Shown here in pieces: positions 25,441 through 36,530 of a stretch of 64,000 nt of DNA (position 1 is the stretch's first letter; each line of letters begins with the position of its first letter). The notes below the pieces were generated by a model, which saw nothing but the letters and a program-made list of their open reading frames with translations, had not been told where the DNA came from and made no database searches. Position numbers and translations under genes: made by a program. Source of the stretch: Artemia franciscana (Eukaryota > Arthropoda > Branchiopoda > Anostraca > Artemiidae); assembly GCF_032884065.1 (NCBI RefSeq), contig NC_088866.1, forward strand, positions 52,026,068 to 52,090,067, given 5' to 3'.

Positions 25441-25926
25441 TTATTTAATTCTTCAAGAATGACTCTGAAACACTGTGTTCTTTTAATTAGAACAAAAAGA
25501 AGTTTTTTTTTCTAAGTACTAAAAAAAAACTCTAGCGTAAACAGCGAGGTGTTGGGGAGGAGCAACCCTCCTCATATAAATAATAACATGAATACTTACC
25601 AGAACATAATTGCACTTAACTGAAAAAAAATAAAATACCGTGGATTGTCAGTTTAATACTTATGTACGGATATTTATTCCTCCAAATCTTATACGAAATG
25701 ATTTGTGTTTATTTTGAGTTTTATTGCGGCTCTTTACTTTCACTTACAAGAAAATTTATTTATCTCATGAATTATTCGTATTAAATGGCCCATTCTTAAA
25801 GGAGTCATTCTTAAATAATTGGAACGAAACGTCAAACTTTAGCGCAAAGAACGTGATATTGAGTAGGGGACTTCTGTTCGTTTTAAGGTCTTACGCTGCT
25901 CCATAATTTCAGCTTAAATATCTTCT

Positions 25927-25957
<31 letters not shown>

Positions 25958-26350
25958 AAGCACCTGGGCGTATTTTGCTTATGAATTTTTACATGGACGG
26001 CACAGTCCCCCCTCCATGTTGAATGATGGACATATAATGGAATGGCTGATGGGATTGGGTATTGGAAGTGGTTGGGAATTTTCAGGTGTTTGACTCTCAA
26101 ACATGCCTAGTTTGATGATTTACTACCATGCATGATATTTGAATTCTTTTTAAAGCTACAAAAGTTTTTCATCCCACCATCAAAATCTCTATCCAAAGAC
26201 CATGCTACCATTATATCCAACCAAAGGACCAAATGAAGGGCAGGTTTGCCCCAAGTTGCCTGGGAAGGGATCTTGAGAAGGATTGACAGGTGATTGGAAT
26301 CCCCTTTTTTATTTTGTTACTTTTATTTTTTTTCGATTGTTTTATTTTGT
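25441..26350. other. Family B debris and simple sequence, no gene
   Basis: Contains a single hairpin arm of family B at about 25528-25575, a related stretch at 25830-25860, and a long T/C-rich tract near 25921-25958. No credible exon was found. Confidence 0.45.
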
Positions 26351-26354
26351 AGCA

Positions 26355-27450
26355 TTTATCAAACATTTCGTGGTAATGAACTGCAGTAAGGAGCAACCCG
26401 GCTCAACAGTAAACGAAAGTCTAAGAAACTTAATTTTGATACTAATAGATACATCAAAAGAAATGGATTGGTATGCTGATTTTAAATATATAAGTTTCAT
26501 CAAATTCAGTGTCACCCATGAAAAGATACGAGCCTCAGAAAATTTGTCTTATTTTGGAAAATAGGCGGAAACACCCCCTAATTGTCGTAGAATTTTAACG
26601 AAAATCAAACCATCGTATTCAGCGTATCTGAGAAACGTAATTTAGAAGTTTCAAGCACTTATCTACAAAAATAGTAGACTGATCGTGGGTGCATGTTTAT
26701 TTGTTTTTTTTTTTACCCCAGGGATGATCGTATCGACCCACTGGCCCTATATTATCGCAAGAGGGCTCATTCTAACGGAAATTAAAAGTTCTAGTGCCCT
26801 TTTTAAGGGAACAAAAAAATAGGAGGGTACCTAGGCGTCCTCCCACGCTCATTTTTTACCAAAGTCAACGGATCAAAATTTTGTTGTTCAGCATAGTCAA
26901 ACAACATAATAACTAGGTCTTTGGGCGACGATTTACTCCCCACAATCCCCAGGGGAGGGGCTGCAAGTTAAAAACTTTGACCAGTGTTTTCATACAGTAA
27001 TGGTTATTGGTTTCAGGGGGATTTTTGTAGTTGGGGGTAGGGTTGGGGGGAGGAAGCTACGTGGAAGGATCCTTTCTTTGAGGAATTTTTCATGGGGGAG
27101 GAGAATTTCCATGAAGAGGGTGCAAAATTTCCTAGCATTATTTAAAAAAATAATGAAAAAATAAATATGAAAAAGTTTTTTCAACTGAAACTAAGGAGCA
27201 GCATTAAAATTTGAAACGAACCTAAATTATTACGCCCATGAGTTGTTCATCTTCTCCTAAATACCTCGCTCTTTACGCTAAAGTACTATTAGCAATTTCA
27301 ATTATTTATCCTACGGCCTTTATGATTCTGCGGTTATTCTTAAAGAATTGGGACAAAATTTAAGCTTTAGTGTAAAGAGATAGGTATTAACAAGGGAGCA
27401 AACCCTTTCATATACGTAATAAAATATCCGAATATAGTAGCTCGTTACGT
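26355..27450 (+). repeat. Family B copy, plus orientation, truncated at 3' side
   Basis: Starts at a decayed version of the head palindrome near 26366 and continues through the middle (block near GTAATGGTTATTGG at 26995) to the first foldback module at 27181-27420. The terminal hairpin is absent. Confidence 0.75.
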
Positions 27451-28485
27451 TTGTTAATTCATAAATAACGCATATTTACTACTAATAAAAACGTTCGTAA
27501 AAAAAACTAAAAAAAATATTCGTATAAAATGTTCGTAAAAAGTTCTAGTTGCCTTTAAGTAACTAAAAATTGGAGGGTACGTGTTTTCTTAAAATGAGGA
27601 GAGGGGTTGAAGGTCTTTCAACTCTTGATTGAGTAAACATCATTTATGAAAAGAGGATTGTCTGGCAACTATTCAGCTAGAAATCTGCTACTGTAGAAAT
27701 CACAAATAGATAATTCATTTGTTTACTATGTAAGCACTACTTTTACAGTTTTCTGTAATTTAAAGTTATTCTCCGAACTGCTAAAATGCCAAGTTGATTA
27801 ATGAAGATGAAATTTTCTTTCAAATTTATTCGTTGTTTCGACATAAGAAAAAAATTTTTTGATACAGAAAAACATACAATTTAGTGAATTGTATATATTT
27901 GAAATGCCTCTGAGGTACCTTTAGATATGAAAATTTTATTTCTTAGAGTTTCAATTACTATTTTGCCGGGTCGCTCCGTACTCACAGTTCGTTACCACGA
28001 ACTGTTTGATTAATATTTTGCCAGGAATTCTGGTAAATGAGCTTCACAACTTTTCACAACAACTAGAATATCTCTCATAAATTATTTCTGTAGCGAGACC
28101 AAATTCCTTATCTCCTACAACGTAAATTGAATAAAAGAAGCGTCTGCTTAATGTCTTTTTTTTTGTTCCTGTCGAAGCACCAAGGTTTCAAAAGTAGTCT
28201 TGGCCTTACTGTCCTTACAGTGGCTTGTAGTAAATTTCACATTCTGCCAGAAACTCAGTAGAAAAATTGTCGGATGGCTGAGGATTTAGGAACTGAAATA
28301 AAACAAGGATCTTTGATTATGACACAGATTGTGAAAATGAACCATTTTGTTCGCTGTCAAAGCATTACTTTTGTTGATTTTTTTAATACTTCAAGGCTAT
28401 TAAATGTCAATAATTCAATTCAATGTCAATTCATTTAATTCAAGTGATTTAAATGCAAAGTTGTTTTAATTGATAAATTAAACCA
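27451..28485. other. Gene-free stretch with a family B head on the minus strand
   Basis: Positions about 27940-28010 hold a family B head in reverse orientation, with the perfect palindrome AGTTCGT-TACC-ACGAACT at 27985-28002. Fragments of the middle of family B lie around 27530-27640. The rest is AT-rich and without coding signal. Confidence 0.5.
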
Positions 28486-28715
28486 AGTTTGAAGTTTGAT
28501 TGTAATTCTACTCCGAAGAAGGAGCGCCAGCATAGCTGATAGTTCAATAGCCACGTCAGTAATTTAAGTCCTGTAGTATGCGGTTGTTAAGCTCATGATG
28601 AAGCGCTGATTGTTCAAAGTGAAGGGGAAAAGGGAGGGTAGTTGAACTCTCAGCTATGCTGGCACTCCTTCTTTGGAGTAGAATTACAATCAAACTTCAT
28701 ACCTGGTAAGTTTTC
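28470..28715. mobile_element. MITE with ~57-70 bp terminal inverted repeats
   Basis: The left arm 28491-28547 and right arm 28642-28698 are reverse complements over 57 bases with few mismatches. Weaker pairing extends outward to about 28470 and 28715 through a shared GATAAATTA. The spacer is about 95 bases. A partial extra arm, ATTCTACTCCAAATGGAGTGCC, lies just outside at about 28731, so two elements may be nested or adjacent. No ORF. Confidence 0.75.
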
Positions 28716-28827
28716 GTCTAATTTATCGATTCTACTCCAAATGGAGTGCCTTAGCTACGCTTCGAATTAAACCGAGATTTAAATTTCAGCATGAGCTAAA
28801 CCAGCATTAATAATCAATAATAGCTCT

Positions 28828-30562
28828 GTCAAACAGTTCGTGGTAACGAACTTTTGTAAGGAGCGACCCGGCTCAATAGTAAACGAAACTATAAAAATCG
28901 GACTTTTGATGCTAAGAGATATAACAAAAAATCAGATTTTCATGCTGATTGTAAATATACAAGTTTCATCAAATTTAGTCCTTGTCATAAAAAGTTACGA
29001 GGCTTAGAAAATACGTCTTATTTTGGAAAATGGGGGGGAAACACCCCCTAAAAGCTATAGAATCTTAACAAAAATCACACCATCGCATTCAGCGTATCAG
29101 AGAACCCTACTCCAAAAACGTCAAGCTCCTATCCATAAAAATGTGGAATTTTGTATTTTTTGCCAGAAGACAGATCACAGGTGCTTGCTTATTTGTTTTT
29201 TTTTGTTTTTTTTTCTTTTTCCCAGGGGTCATCGTATTGACCAAGTGGTCCTAGAATGTCGCAAGAGGGCTAATTCTAACGGAAATGAAAAGTTCTAGTG
29301 CCCTTTTTAAGTGACCAAAAAAATTGGAGGGCACCCAGGCCCCCTCCCACGCTCGTTTTTTCCCAAATTCAACGGATCAAAAATTTGAGATATCCATTTT
29401 GTTCCTCATAGTCAAAAACCATAATAACTATGTCTTTGGGGATGACTTACTCCCCCAGAGTCCCTGGGGGAGGGGCTGCAAGTTACAAACTATGACCAGT
29501 GTTTACACACAGTAATGGTTATTGGAAAGTGTACAGACGTTTTCAGGGGGATTTTTGTTTGGTTTGGGGGATGGGGTTGAGTGAAGGGGGCTATGTGAGA
29601 GTATCTTTCCTTGGAGGAATATGTCATGGGTGAAGAGAAATTCAATGAAAAGGACGCAGGATTTTCTAGCATTACTATAAAAAAAAACAATGAAAAATTA
29701 GCATGAAAAAAGTTTTTTCAATTGAAAGTAAGGAGTGGCATTAAAATTTAAAAGGAACCGAGATTATTACGCATATAAGGGGCTCTATAAATACTTTAGC
29801 ATAAAGAGCGAGGTATTTAGGAGGAGATAAATACCTTGCTCTTTATGCTAAAGTAATTTCAGTAATTTCAACTATTTATTCTACGGCCTTTCTGATTCAG
29901 GGGTTATTCTTAGGGAATTGGGACGAAACCTAAGATTTAGTGTAAAGAGTGAGGTATTAACGAGGGGACAAACCACTTCATATACATAATAAAAATAAAA
30001 GAATATAAAAGTTTGTTACGTAAGTTAATTCTTAAGTTACGTATATTTTTTACTAATAAGAATGTTCGTTTAAAATTAAAACTTCTAGTTGCATTTTTAA
30101 GTAACCGAAAAATTGGAGAGCAACTACGCCTTCTTCCCCACCCCTTATTTCTCCAAATCGTCTGATCAAAACTAAAAGAAAGCCATTTGGCAAAAAAAAG
30201 AATTAATCTGCAAATTTCATTTTAATAATTTATATGCGGTGAGCCAAAATCAAAAATGCATTAATTCGAAACGTTCAGAAATTAAATAAAAAAGCTATTT
30301 TTTTTTTTAACTGAAAGTAAGCAGTGACATTAAAACTTAAAACGAACAGAAATTACTCCGTATATGAAATGGGTTGTCCCCTCCGCAATCCCTCGCTCTT
30401 TACGCTAAAGTTTGACTCTTTGCCTCAATTCTACTTTTTAAAACAGTTAAAAACTTTAGCGTAAAGAGCGTGGGATTGCTGAGGGGACAACCCATTTCAT
30501 ATACGGAGTAATTTCTGTTCGTTTTAAGTTTTAATGTCGCTGCTTACTTTCAGTTAAAAACT
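28828..30562 (+). repeat. Full-length family B copy (~1.73 kb)
   Basis: The head has the 18-bp palindrome at 28835-28852 and the phrase GGAGCGACCCGGCTCAA. The middle has G-rich blocks. Two foldback modules follow: a small one with arms 29794-29819 and 29828-29853 (one mismatch in 26), and a large terminal one at 30309-30560. The recurring word TTTAGCGTAAAGAGCG marks both sides of the hairpin loops. No transposase is encoded. I cannot place the family in a known class; it could be a non-autonomous foldback element. Confidence 0.8.
30309..30560. repeat. Large hairpin at the 3' end of a family B copy
   Basis: About 110 bases on the left, starting AACTGAAAGTAAGCAGTGAC, are mirrored on the right and end at GCTTACTTTCAGTT, around a loop of about 40 bases. 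Arms match with few mismatches. An RNA from here would be a long double-stranded hairpin. Confidence 0.85.
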
Positions 30563-30919
30563 CTAATTGCGGGTTGGGAAAGCGCCAGAACCCAAAGTTT
30601 CTCCCCTGTATACGTCTCTGAATTTCGGGGATGGGAATTAAAACAATTTTATTTCAATAGCAAATGAACAAGAGTTGCTGTAGAAAAAAAATACTGACGG
30701 GAATTATGGGCTAGTTATGAAAATTAAGATACAAATCTGTTAAAATCCACTTTTAAAATGTATTTGATATTGCCTTAGTACTAATTGGACCTTGAGTTTT
30801 TGCAGTCTTAAGGATATTCCCGAAAATAAAGATTTATACCAAAAATAATCTGGCTATTGAATCTTGAATCATATTTAGAAGACAATTTTACTAATTTTCT
30901 GGATTATTTTGGGTAACTG

Positions 30920-31215
30920 ACTGACTAACCACATTTCAAAAAGTAAGCTTTTCAAAGAATGTGATCCTATCCCGCTTGTTTGGGCCCTAAAGATAAAAAA
31001 AATTGAGATGTTTAGGACACGTTTTGTAGATGAAGGATTACAGATTGCCAAAGATTGTTCTTTTTGGCCATCCATCTAGGGCTAAACGAATATCAGGTCG
31101 TTCGCAAATGGGGTGGCAAAAGATTTAAGAAAAGATTTAAAGGAAATCGGAACTTTTTTGGAGGGTGTAAAGAGGGAGGCTGCTGCCGACTAATTTCTCC
31201 CTATTCCAACAAAGT
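30920..31215 (+). pseudogene. Non-LTR retrotransposon 3'-end fragment (RT C-terminus)
   Basis: The plus strand in shifting frames gives pieces typical of the C-terminal part of non-LTR ORF2: a decayed LRWFGH-type segment, then LFGHPSRAKRISGRSQMGW, then KDLKEIGTFLEGVKREA. Several frameshifts separate them. This is a dead fragment, on the same strand as the piece at 50.8 kb but apparently with a different tail. Confidence 0.65.
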
Positions 31216-31249
31216 ATCCAAATATGAAAAATCTCTTCTTCATTCGTAA

Positions 31250-32320
31250 ACAGACAAATTGCAACTAACAAAATGAATCAAATAAAAGTTCATTACCGTC
31301 CGAGTTCAGTATCTCGGCACTCACTTACGCAAAAACACACAGACAAAGACTTGAAATGTAAAAGGATTTAGTTGAAAGTATAATTTACATAGGTGATTCA
31401 TGACAGAGACATTCGATAGATTGGGACGGAGGAGGAGTCTCAGGTGGCTTAATGGTGCAGTGAATTGTTACAAGTGGTATTAGCTATGCTTTACTAACTT
31501 GAGTCTAAAACATATTAAAGACGTTTTTTTTATGTTCGAGCAGACAAAAATACACCAAAATCTCTGGGCATTTCTTTCTATTTCCAGCATGAACGAACAG
31601 GAGCTTATTTCAAACGAACTAGAATTATCCTGTAAATGGAAGGTCTACGTCCCTGAAATCCTACTGGTTTTGCTAAATTTTAACTGAAATTCTTGTAGAA
31701 TATTAAACGTAAGCGTATGTGAAGCTCCAAAATGTAATCTGAACAAAAAAGTTTCGTAAAAATAATATTTCCAGTACACTATGCCATTTTATGACTTATA
31801 GAAAACAATTTCGGGTTCGCATTACAGGGGCATAAAAAGTCCTTAGAACTCAAGAACTTTAGCAACAAATGGTACTGAAACCGGTTTCTTTTTCTTTTTT
31901 TCCTTTTTCGGTGGGAATCTACATTATTTCTTCGTCTTTTTTCTTCTTTTTAAATTAATATTTCTTCTCTTTTCATTGCAATTCCTGAAGGACCATTTTT
32001 GAAACAGCTAAAAAGGTCTTTCTATTGAAGGACATTATGAACATTAATGAACATCATGGACGTTCGTTGATGCACATCAATGGGCGGTATAAGCAAATAA
32101 TAATTTACCATGAAAATCTAGTTGCAATAAAATTTGAATTGGTACTAAATGTTCTTTTTTAGTTTTTTTTTGGGGGGGGGGTTTCTTTGGATTTGGTTAA
32201 ATTGGCCTCTGAAGAGTCCAAATAATATTCAAAAATATATATGATAATTAAATGGGCACGGGGGGGGGTATAAATTATGTGTTTATGGACCAATTGTGAT
32301 TTGATTAACCATTTTTATAT
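31250..32320. other. No gene seen
   Basis: AT-rich with T/C tracts (31885-31960) and G runs (32172, 32262). A 62-codon ORF at 31499-31687 has no splice context or recognisable similarity. It could hide an upstream exon of the gene that begins to be recognisable at 32603, but I cannot point to one. Confidence 0.4.
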
Positions 32321-32325
32321 GCAAA

Positions 32326-32484
32326 GGCGTATTCAGGAATTTTATCAGAAAGGGGGGATATACAAAAAAACTTTAAAAATGTACTGAAAATTAGTTTACA
32401 TGAATTTTTTGTTACTTTTTACGTGTCAGACGAAAAAAAATTTGGGGGCTCCAACTGGGTGGCCCCTCCCCCTGGATACGGCCA
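32326..32484. mobile_element. MITE-like element, same family as 21.84 kb
   Basis: Left end GGCGTATTCAGGAATTT and right end CCTGGATACGGCC form short imperfect inverted repeats around a G-rich and A-rich interior. It lies about 120 bases upstream of a probable splice acceptor at 32601-32602. Confidence 0.5.
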
Positions 32485-32602
32485 TCATTATACCCACAAA
32501 AAGTATAAAATCCTTCGTTTCGCGCTCTTTGTATGCTTATTTGAAGATATCTTTGTGTGTGTTGCACGCTTGCTTTGCTTCTCACTGACGCTTTACCAAC
32601 AG

Positions 32603-32863
32603 CACCAACTCCTGATTTGGATAAACGAGAAAATGCACACGGCTCACCGCCGTTCCATGCGCCGTTGTCGGCACAAAATGAAAGATCTTTTGGGTACTCG
32701 TGGGCTTCTACTGCTTTCAGCTACTCTGGATCAGATTACCTAAACTTAACATCATCACAGCCAATGCCCTTTCCATATGCTGCTCCATTTTTTGGTCGTG
32801 ATTCGAGAGTAAATACACCAGAAGCATCCCTTTCACCAGTTATAGCTTTTTCTATGATGCCTG
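32603..32863 (+). CDS. Exon 1 (first recognisable) of the myosin-tail-like gene
   Basis: The acceptor CTTTACCAACAG ends at 32602 after a pyrimidine-rich stretch. The exon starts with two bases that complete a codon, then reads TPDLDKRENAHGSPP and onward for 86 codons, and ends with one base before the donor G|GTGAAT at 32864. The composition (Ser, Pro, Ala, aromatic residues, QPMPFPYAAPFFGRD) is that of a disordered linker. If the donor is not used the frame stays open to a stop at 32881-32883. The end joins exon 2 in phase. An imperfect copy of the last ~90 bases lies 160 bases downstream. No initiating Met is assigned; earlier exons should exist. Confidence 0.6.
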
Positions 32864-32923
32864 GTGAATTGCATTGCTTATAGCTTCTTTTTTTTTATCA
32901 GCAGAGGTAAAGGTTTTTATAAC

Positions 32924-33007
32924 AGCCTATGCCTTTCCTTTATGCTTTACCATTTTTGGGTGGTATTGAAGGGTGGATAAACCAGGCTCTTTGGCCTGTT
33001 GTAGCCT
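32924..33007 (+). pseudogene. Decayed tandem duplicate of the 3' part of exon 1
   Basis: The stretch beginning ACAGCCTATGCCTTTCCTTT parallels 32758-32850 word by word, and its translation QPMPFLYALPFLGG mirrors QPMPFPYAAPFFGRD. Many substitutions have accumulated and the equivalent of the donor is lost, so it is probably not spliced. It lies inside the first intron. Confidence 0.7.
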
Positions 33008-34144
33008 TATGTTTAATTTATTTATAATGGAAGGTAAGGCTTTATCCTGGCAGGGTAGGAGTATAGGTTTGACCCCCCCCCCCCCGAAGTTTCTGTCTGA
33101 CTCTTAAAAACGTAACAAAATTCCGCGAGAACAAATTTTGATGCCTTTTTAAGACTTTTTAACTCTTTCTCCTCCCCCCCCCCCTGAACAAAAATTCCTG
33201 GATACGGCCTTGATGGACGGAAAAATACCGACAAATAAGAAAGTAAACAATGAAAAAGAAAAACTGAAAATTGTAAATAAAAAATAAGAAAAAGTAAAAA
33301 ACGCAAAAATTATAAAAGTATAAACAACTATTGTAGTATACAACAACATTTTAGGAAGAAAAGAGAAAAAAAGGAAGAACTTCTAAAATAAAATAAAAAT
33401 TACTTTTATTGAACTACATAAAAGACTTCAAATGAACAAATTGGAGTTGAACTTAAAGACATAACAACAGAATTTGTAGCCGAGGTGAATACGCAACTCA
33501 TGTGAGAGGGAGGAGGGCCTGAAATGATAATGCCATTTGTCATTGTGTAGTCAAGTCTTCGCTTTTGACATATTTTTTATTGTTTTACATGGATTGTTTT
33601 TGTATTACTATATATATTTATTTTCTTTCACAGCCTATATTCAACTGATCAAAATGGAAAAAAAAAATGAATTCAAAGTAAAAAAAACAACAACAGCATT
33701 TCTATTTTTACTACACCGTTACTCCAAGAGAGCCTCTTTTAGTTTAGTGCTTATTTTAAGATTTGTTTTGTTTTATTTTGTCTTACATTTTTTAATTTTA
33801 TTTTCCTTTGGTCTGAGGGTTGTTGAGCAATTTATCTCTCCTTTTTTCACTGTCAGGAATTATTCTTGTTTTTTCTTCTCCATTTTTTTTTATTTATTTT
33901 TATCTTGTCATGTATAGCCATTATGGTCTTAGAAGTTGTTTATGTTCGGTCGTAAGGACGGTTATCAACTCCTATAACGCTTTGTGATATAGGCTATCAC
34001 CAAGTTCTTTAGAATTTCCTAGATCCTCTACCTTTCATTTTTAAGTATGATGTATTTTATAGCACTTTTAAGTTCATCTAATTTAATAACTAGTAGTTCC
34101 ATAGAATATCCAAAAATTTCAATAAAAATTACAAGCTTTTATAG
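33008..34144. other. Intron 1 remainder, repeats and T-rich sequence
   Basis: Includes C runs at 33076 and 33175 and the CCTGGATACGGCC end of a MITE-like element at about 33197-33209. A 126-codon ORF at 33537-33917 is almost entirely Phe, Leu, Ser and Tyr and reflects T-rich DNA, not a protein. Confidence 0.5.
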
Positions 34145-34340
34145 GATATCTGTTTCCACTGTCAGTAATACCAGGAATGATGTCGCCAACTCCAGGTGGC
34201 TTTGAAATGCAAAACATCACCGCTATGCAGCAAATTATGCAGCGACTTTTCCTTCAATCGGCAGTTGCTCAGAATATGCAGATCCAACAGAAATTATTGC
34301 ACAAAATGAAGCACTACAACAGCTACTTCAACAGAGTGCG
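34145..34340 (+). CDS. Exon 2: Gln-rich segment, with an internal 1-base frame break
   Basis: Acceptor TTTTATAG ends at 34144. The first two bases complete the Gly codon opened by exon 1. The frame reads through MMSPTPGGFEMQNITAMQQ and QSAVAQNMQIQQKL to about 34296. There the sense switches by one base to AQNEALQQLLQQSA, which ends exactly at the donor GCG|GTAAGT (34341). The exon length of 196 is one base short of what the flanking phases need, so one base appears missing near 34294-34301. The Gln-rich, helical character resembles the linker of myosin XV-type tails. Without the missing base the frame meets the TAA overlapping the donor. Confidence 0.65.
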
Positions 34341-34875
34341 GTAAGTCCTTAAAATAATTGTAAGGAGCGCACCAAAGGGATTCAGGCCGCGTAGTTGCTA
34401 AAATGTCACATTATACCCTAGAGATGCAACTTTTCAAAAGATATGTGTATGGAATTACTAGTCAAAAGCAAGTAAGTTACGTCATCATTTAATTTTCATC
34501 GAAAATAGCATTTGAATTTCATATCAGGGGAGAGGGGGGCAGGTTCGTTACGTTTTTGCTTTTTGGCACCTTAAGAATTTTTTGAAATGCAACCGAATCC
34601 ATTTTCGTCCGATTATCTAGAATGATATCTCTGCTATACTTATTAATTTGTAGAATCCTGTTACCTTCATCCCTCTCTTCGCGTATACCAGGTTCCCCTG
34701 AACTATTTTTTCCGGACCTGCCTCAGACCGGGAGTAGATTTGGACATGATGGGGTACCTCTGGGCACCTATTTTTCCCATACTCAGGAGTGGGTCAAATT
34801 TTCATTTTGCTTTTATTTCAGATATATAGTAACATTCTGTAGTAAAAATGTAAAAAAGGTAAAAACTTGAACCTT

Positions 34876-35238
34876 CTAGTGAAGGTTCTGGATATTGCCC
34901 AGATTTAATCCAAACGTTATCGCTGAGGCAATCTGAGTAACTCCAGTAGTAACTGTTGTAAATTGTTGTAGTAGTATATCCCGAGTAATTGTTAGACAGG
35001 GTAGTTTGAGCTTTACGTCTTTAATATTAACTTGAGCAATGTCATCCACATCTGGAAAAATGAACTTCAGGCTGGTGCCTAATTTCTTCTTCGTAAACTT
35101 GATCTTGAGCTCATCCTTCTCCATTATTGTAGATGAAGGAGCTTTAGTCCTCAAACTTAATTAAGACGAAATCCTCGGGAAGCGCTGTTTCTAGATCAAC
35201 AGGCTCTGCTCCAAATTTAAACTCTGGTCCAAGTCACT
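34876..35238 (-). pseudogene. pogo-type transposase, extreme C-terminus
   Basis: Two short frames give ALPEDFVLIKFED and, after a frameshift, FIFPDVDDIAQVNIKDVKLK. Both resemble the C-terminal end of the same transposase group, in which a D-F-V-L-V-K-F segment is followed by a short domain with V-x-D-V. The end near 34876 coincides with the low end of the element. Confidence 0.65.
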
Positions 35239-35664
35239 TTAATCCTGATATTGGGTTACTGTTGGGTCTGAATCGGATTTATTTTCCTCCAGAATAGGTT
35301 TCAAGGACTTCTTGGGTTTTTTCTTCCTTCCTTTTCTTCCTCTACTCTCTTCTTCTTTTTTTTTCTCCTTTAGCTTGATTGTCTTTGCTTTTGCAGCTGT
35401 TTTGATTGTATCCTTTTCAGGAGTATCCGTGAGTGCCTTTGAAGCCCTTTTCTTGCCACCTTTACTATTGGTCTTGTAGGATGGAGCTTTTGGATATGAT
35501 CTAATGTCTTCAGGGAGCAGATGTGGAGCATTTTCAGCTGTTGATCCAAAAGATAAGATGGATGTTTGGTCTGTATCGTCATTCTTGTGACCTTTAGCTG
35601 AAGGCTGTTCTAGTATATCACTCACAGATGTCGAAATAAAAGAGTCAGGACTTGCAGTTGCCAC
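35239..35664 (-). pseudogene. pogo-type transposase, Lys-rich C-terminal region
   Basis: A 141-codon frame with SPDSFISTSVSDILEQ, then KTNSKGGKKRASKALTDTPE, then a highly basic tract. Such a basic linker with a T-D-T-P-E motif follows the catalytic domain in many arthropod pogo/jerky-like transposases. Just above it, about 35670-35830, a broken frame gives NITSDF and TFSDDDFYAASVSNRPEQ, also usual at this place. The initiating Met at 35664 is not biologically meaningful. Confidence 0.75.
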
Positions 35665-35829
35665 TACTGGTGATGAAAGCTGCTCTGGTCTGTTACTAAC
35701 TGATGCAGCATAGAAATCATCGTCGCTAAATGTAGTTGTACTGAACGACCAAATACTGGCTAAGTGAAATCAGATGTGATGTTTTGCATGGTAATAGCCA
35801 CTGGATATGCATTACCGACTAACTGACCT

Positions 35830-36257
35830 ATGTCGGTAATTTGGATCCTCTGGAACGGGTGACTGTTCATCCGGTTGTGGAAAGATCTTTAGTGCTACTT
35901 TCAGGGGGCCAAACACGGCAACGTCTAGTGATTGGAGTCAATGGCTGTAGTGAGCTTGGAATAAAAGTATAACAATGCTGCTTTATCCTGCAAAATAACA
36001 AGCTCCAGGCTAATGTGGCTTTCATGATTATCTAGTAGCAGAAGTGCAGGGTCTTCCTTGGTGTACCTTACATGCTTTTTAAAATGCTTGATAATCTCCA
36101 AGAAAGTGCTAACTGTCATCCATCCTGTTGTCTGGGCTAAACCCAAGCTTCCAAGGGGCGGGGGGCTCCAAAGAGGAAGTGTGGCTTGTAGATTTTGTGT
36201 GGGAAGACAAGTTGAGTTAAGCCACAGTGTATCTGTGACGATCTTAAGAGGTAGCAT
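35830..36257 (-). pseudogene. pogo-type transposase, second half of DDE domain
   Basis: The frame from 36257 reads through GSLGLAQTTGWM and ALLLLDNHESHIS, which is the region around the second catalytic Asp in DDE_1 proteins (L-L-x-D-N-H-x-S-H). A frameshift at about 35925-35935 leads to LDVAVFGPLKVALKIF, the segment carrying the third catalytic Asp in this group. The first Asp is absent with the deleted region. The element cannot encode an active enzyme. Confidence 0.88.
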
Positions 36258-36313
36258 TTAAGAGAGGCTTCTTGCTCATTTGTTAAGATCTTGCGTGAGG
36301 TTACTCCCTCGAT

Positions 36314-36523
36314 TCATGTTCCCATGTTAGGAACCTCTTTTTCTGATATTGTTGCAACTTTGTATGGAAAACGCACCCTTCTAACGCTTGTGGCGAAATT
36401 GTCACCGATTGTTGACCACGGAATTCTGAATGTAGCAGATGCACTTCTGATCGTCTTTCTTTTGTCTTTACAGCTCTGACTGTAGCTGATATAATTTTGT
36501 CTTAAACAGTTGGTGTTTGGCAT
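36314..36523 (-). pseudogene. pogo-type transposase, N-terminal HTH part
   Basis: A 69-codon frame begins MPNTNC and contains KDKRKTIRSASATFRIPWST, which matches the pipsqueak/CENP-B-type helix-turn-helix layout: a basic first helix, A-x-x-F-x-I-P, then S/T-T-I. In pogo-group proteins this domain binds the element ends. The frame stops after about 69 residues and the next recognisable part is already late in the catalytic domain, so roughly 150-200 residues are deleted. Confidence 0.75.
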
Positions 36524-36530
36524 TTTGGCT

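Larger units (their letters stand above)
34869..36530 (-). mobile_element. Internally deleted pogo/Tigger-type DNA transposon
   Basis: On the minus strand, from high to low coordinates, the region gives an N-terminal helix-turn-helix, the second half of a DDE catalytic domain, and a long Lys-rich tail, all typical of pogo-group (jerky-like) transposases. The first half of the catalytic domain is missing, and stops and frameshifts break the rest. It is antisense to the host gene within intron 2. A hairpin GAACCTTC-TAGT-GAAGGTTC at 34869-34888 sits at the low end. The terminal inverted repeats were not resolved. Confidence 0.85.

Noticed and set aside
33537-33917. 126-codon ORF on the plus strand
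   Set aside because: Almost only Phe, Leu, Ser, Tyr and Ile from T-rich DNA, in an intron, no splice or similarity support.
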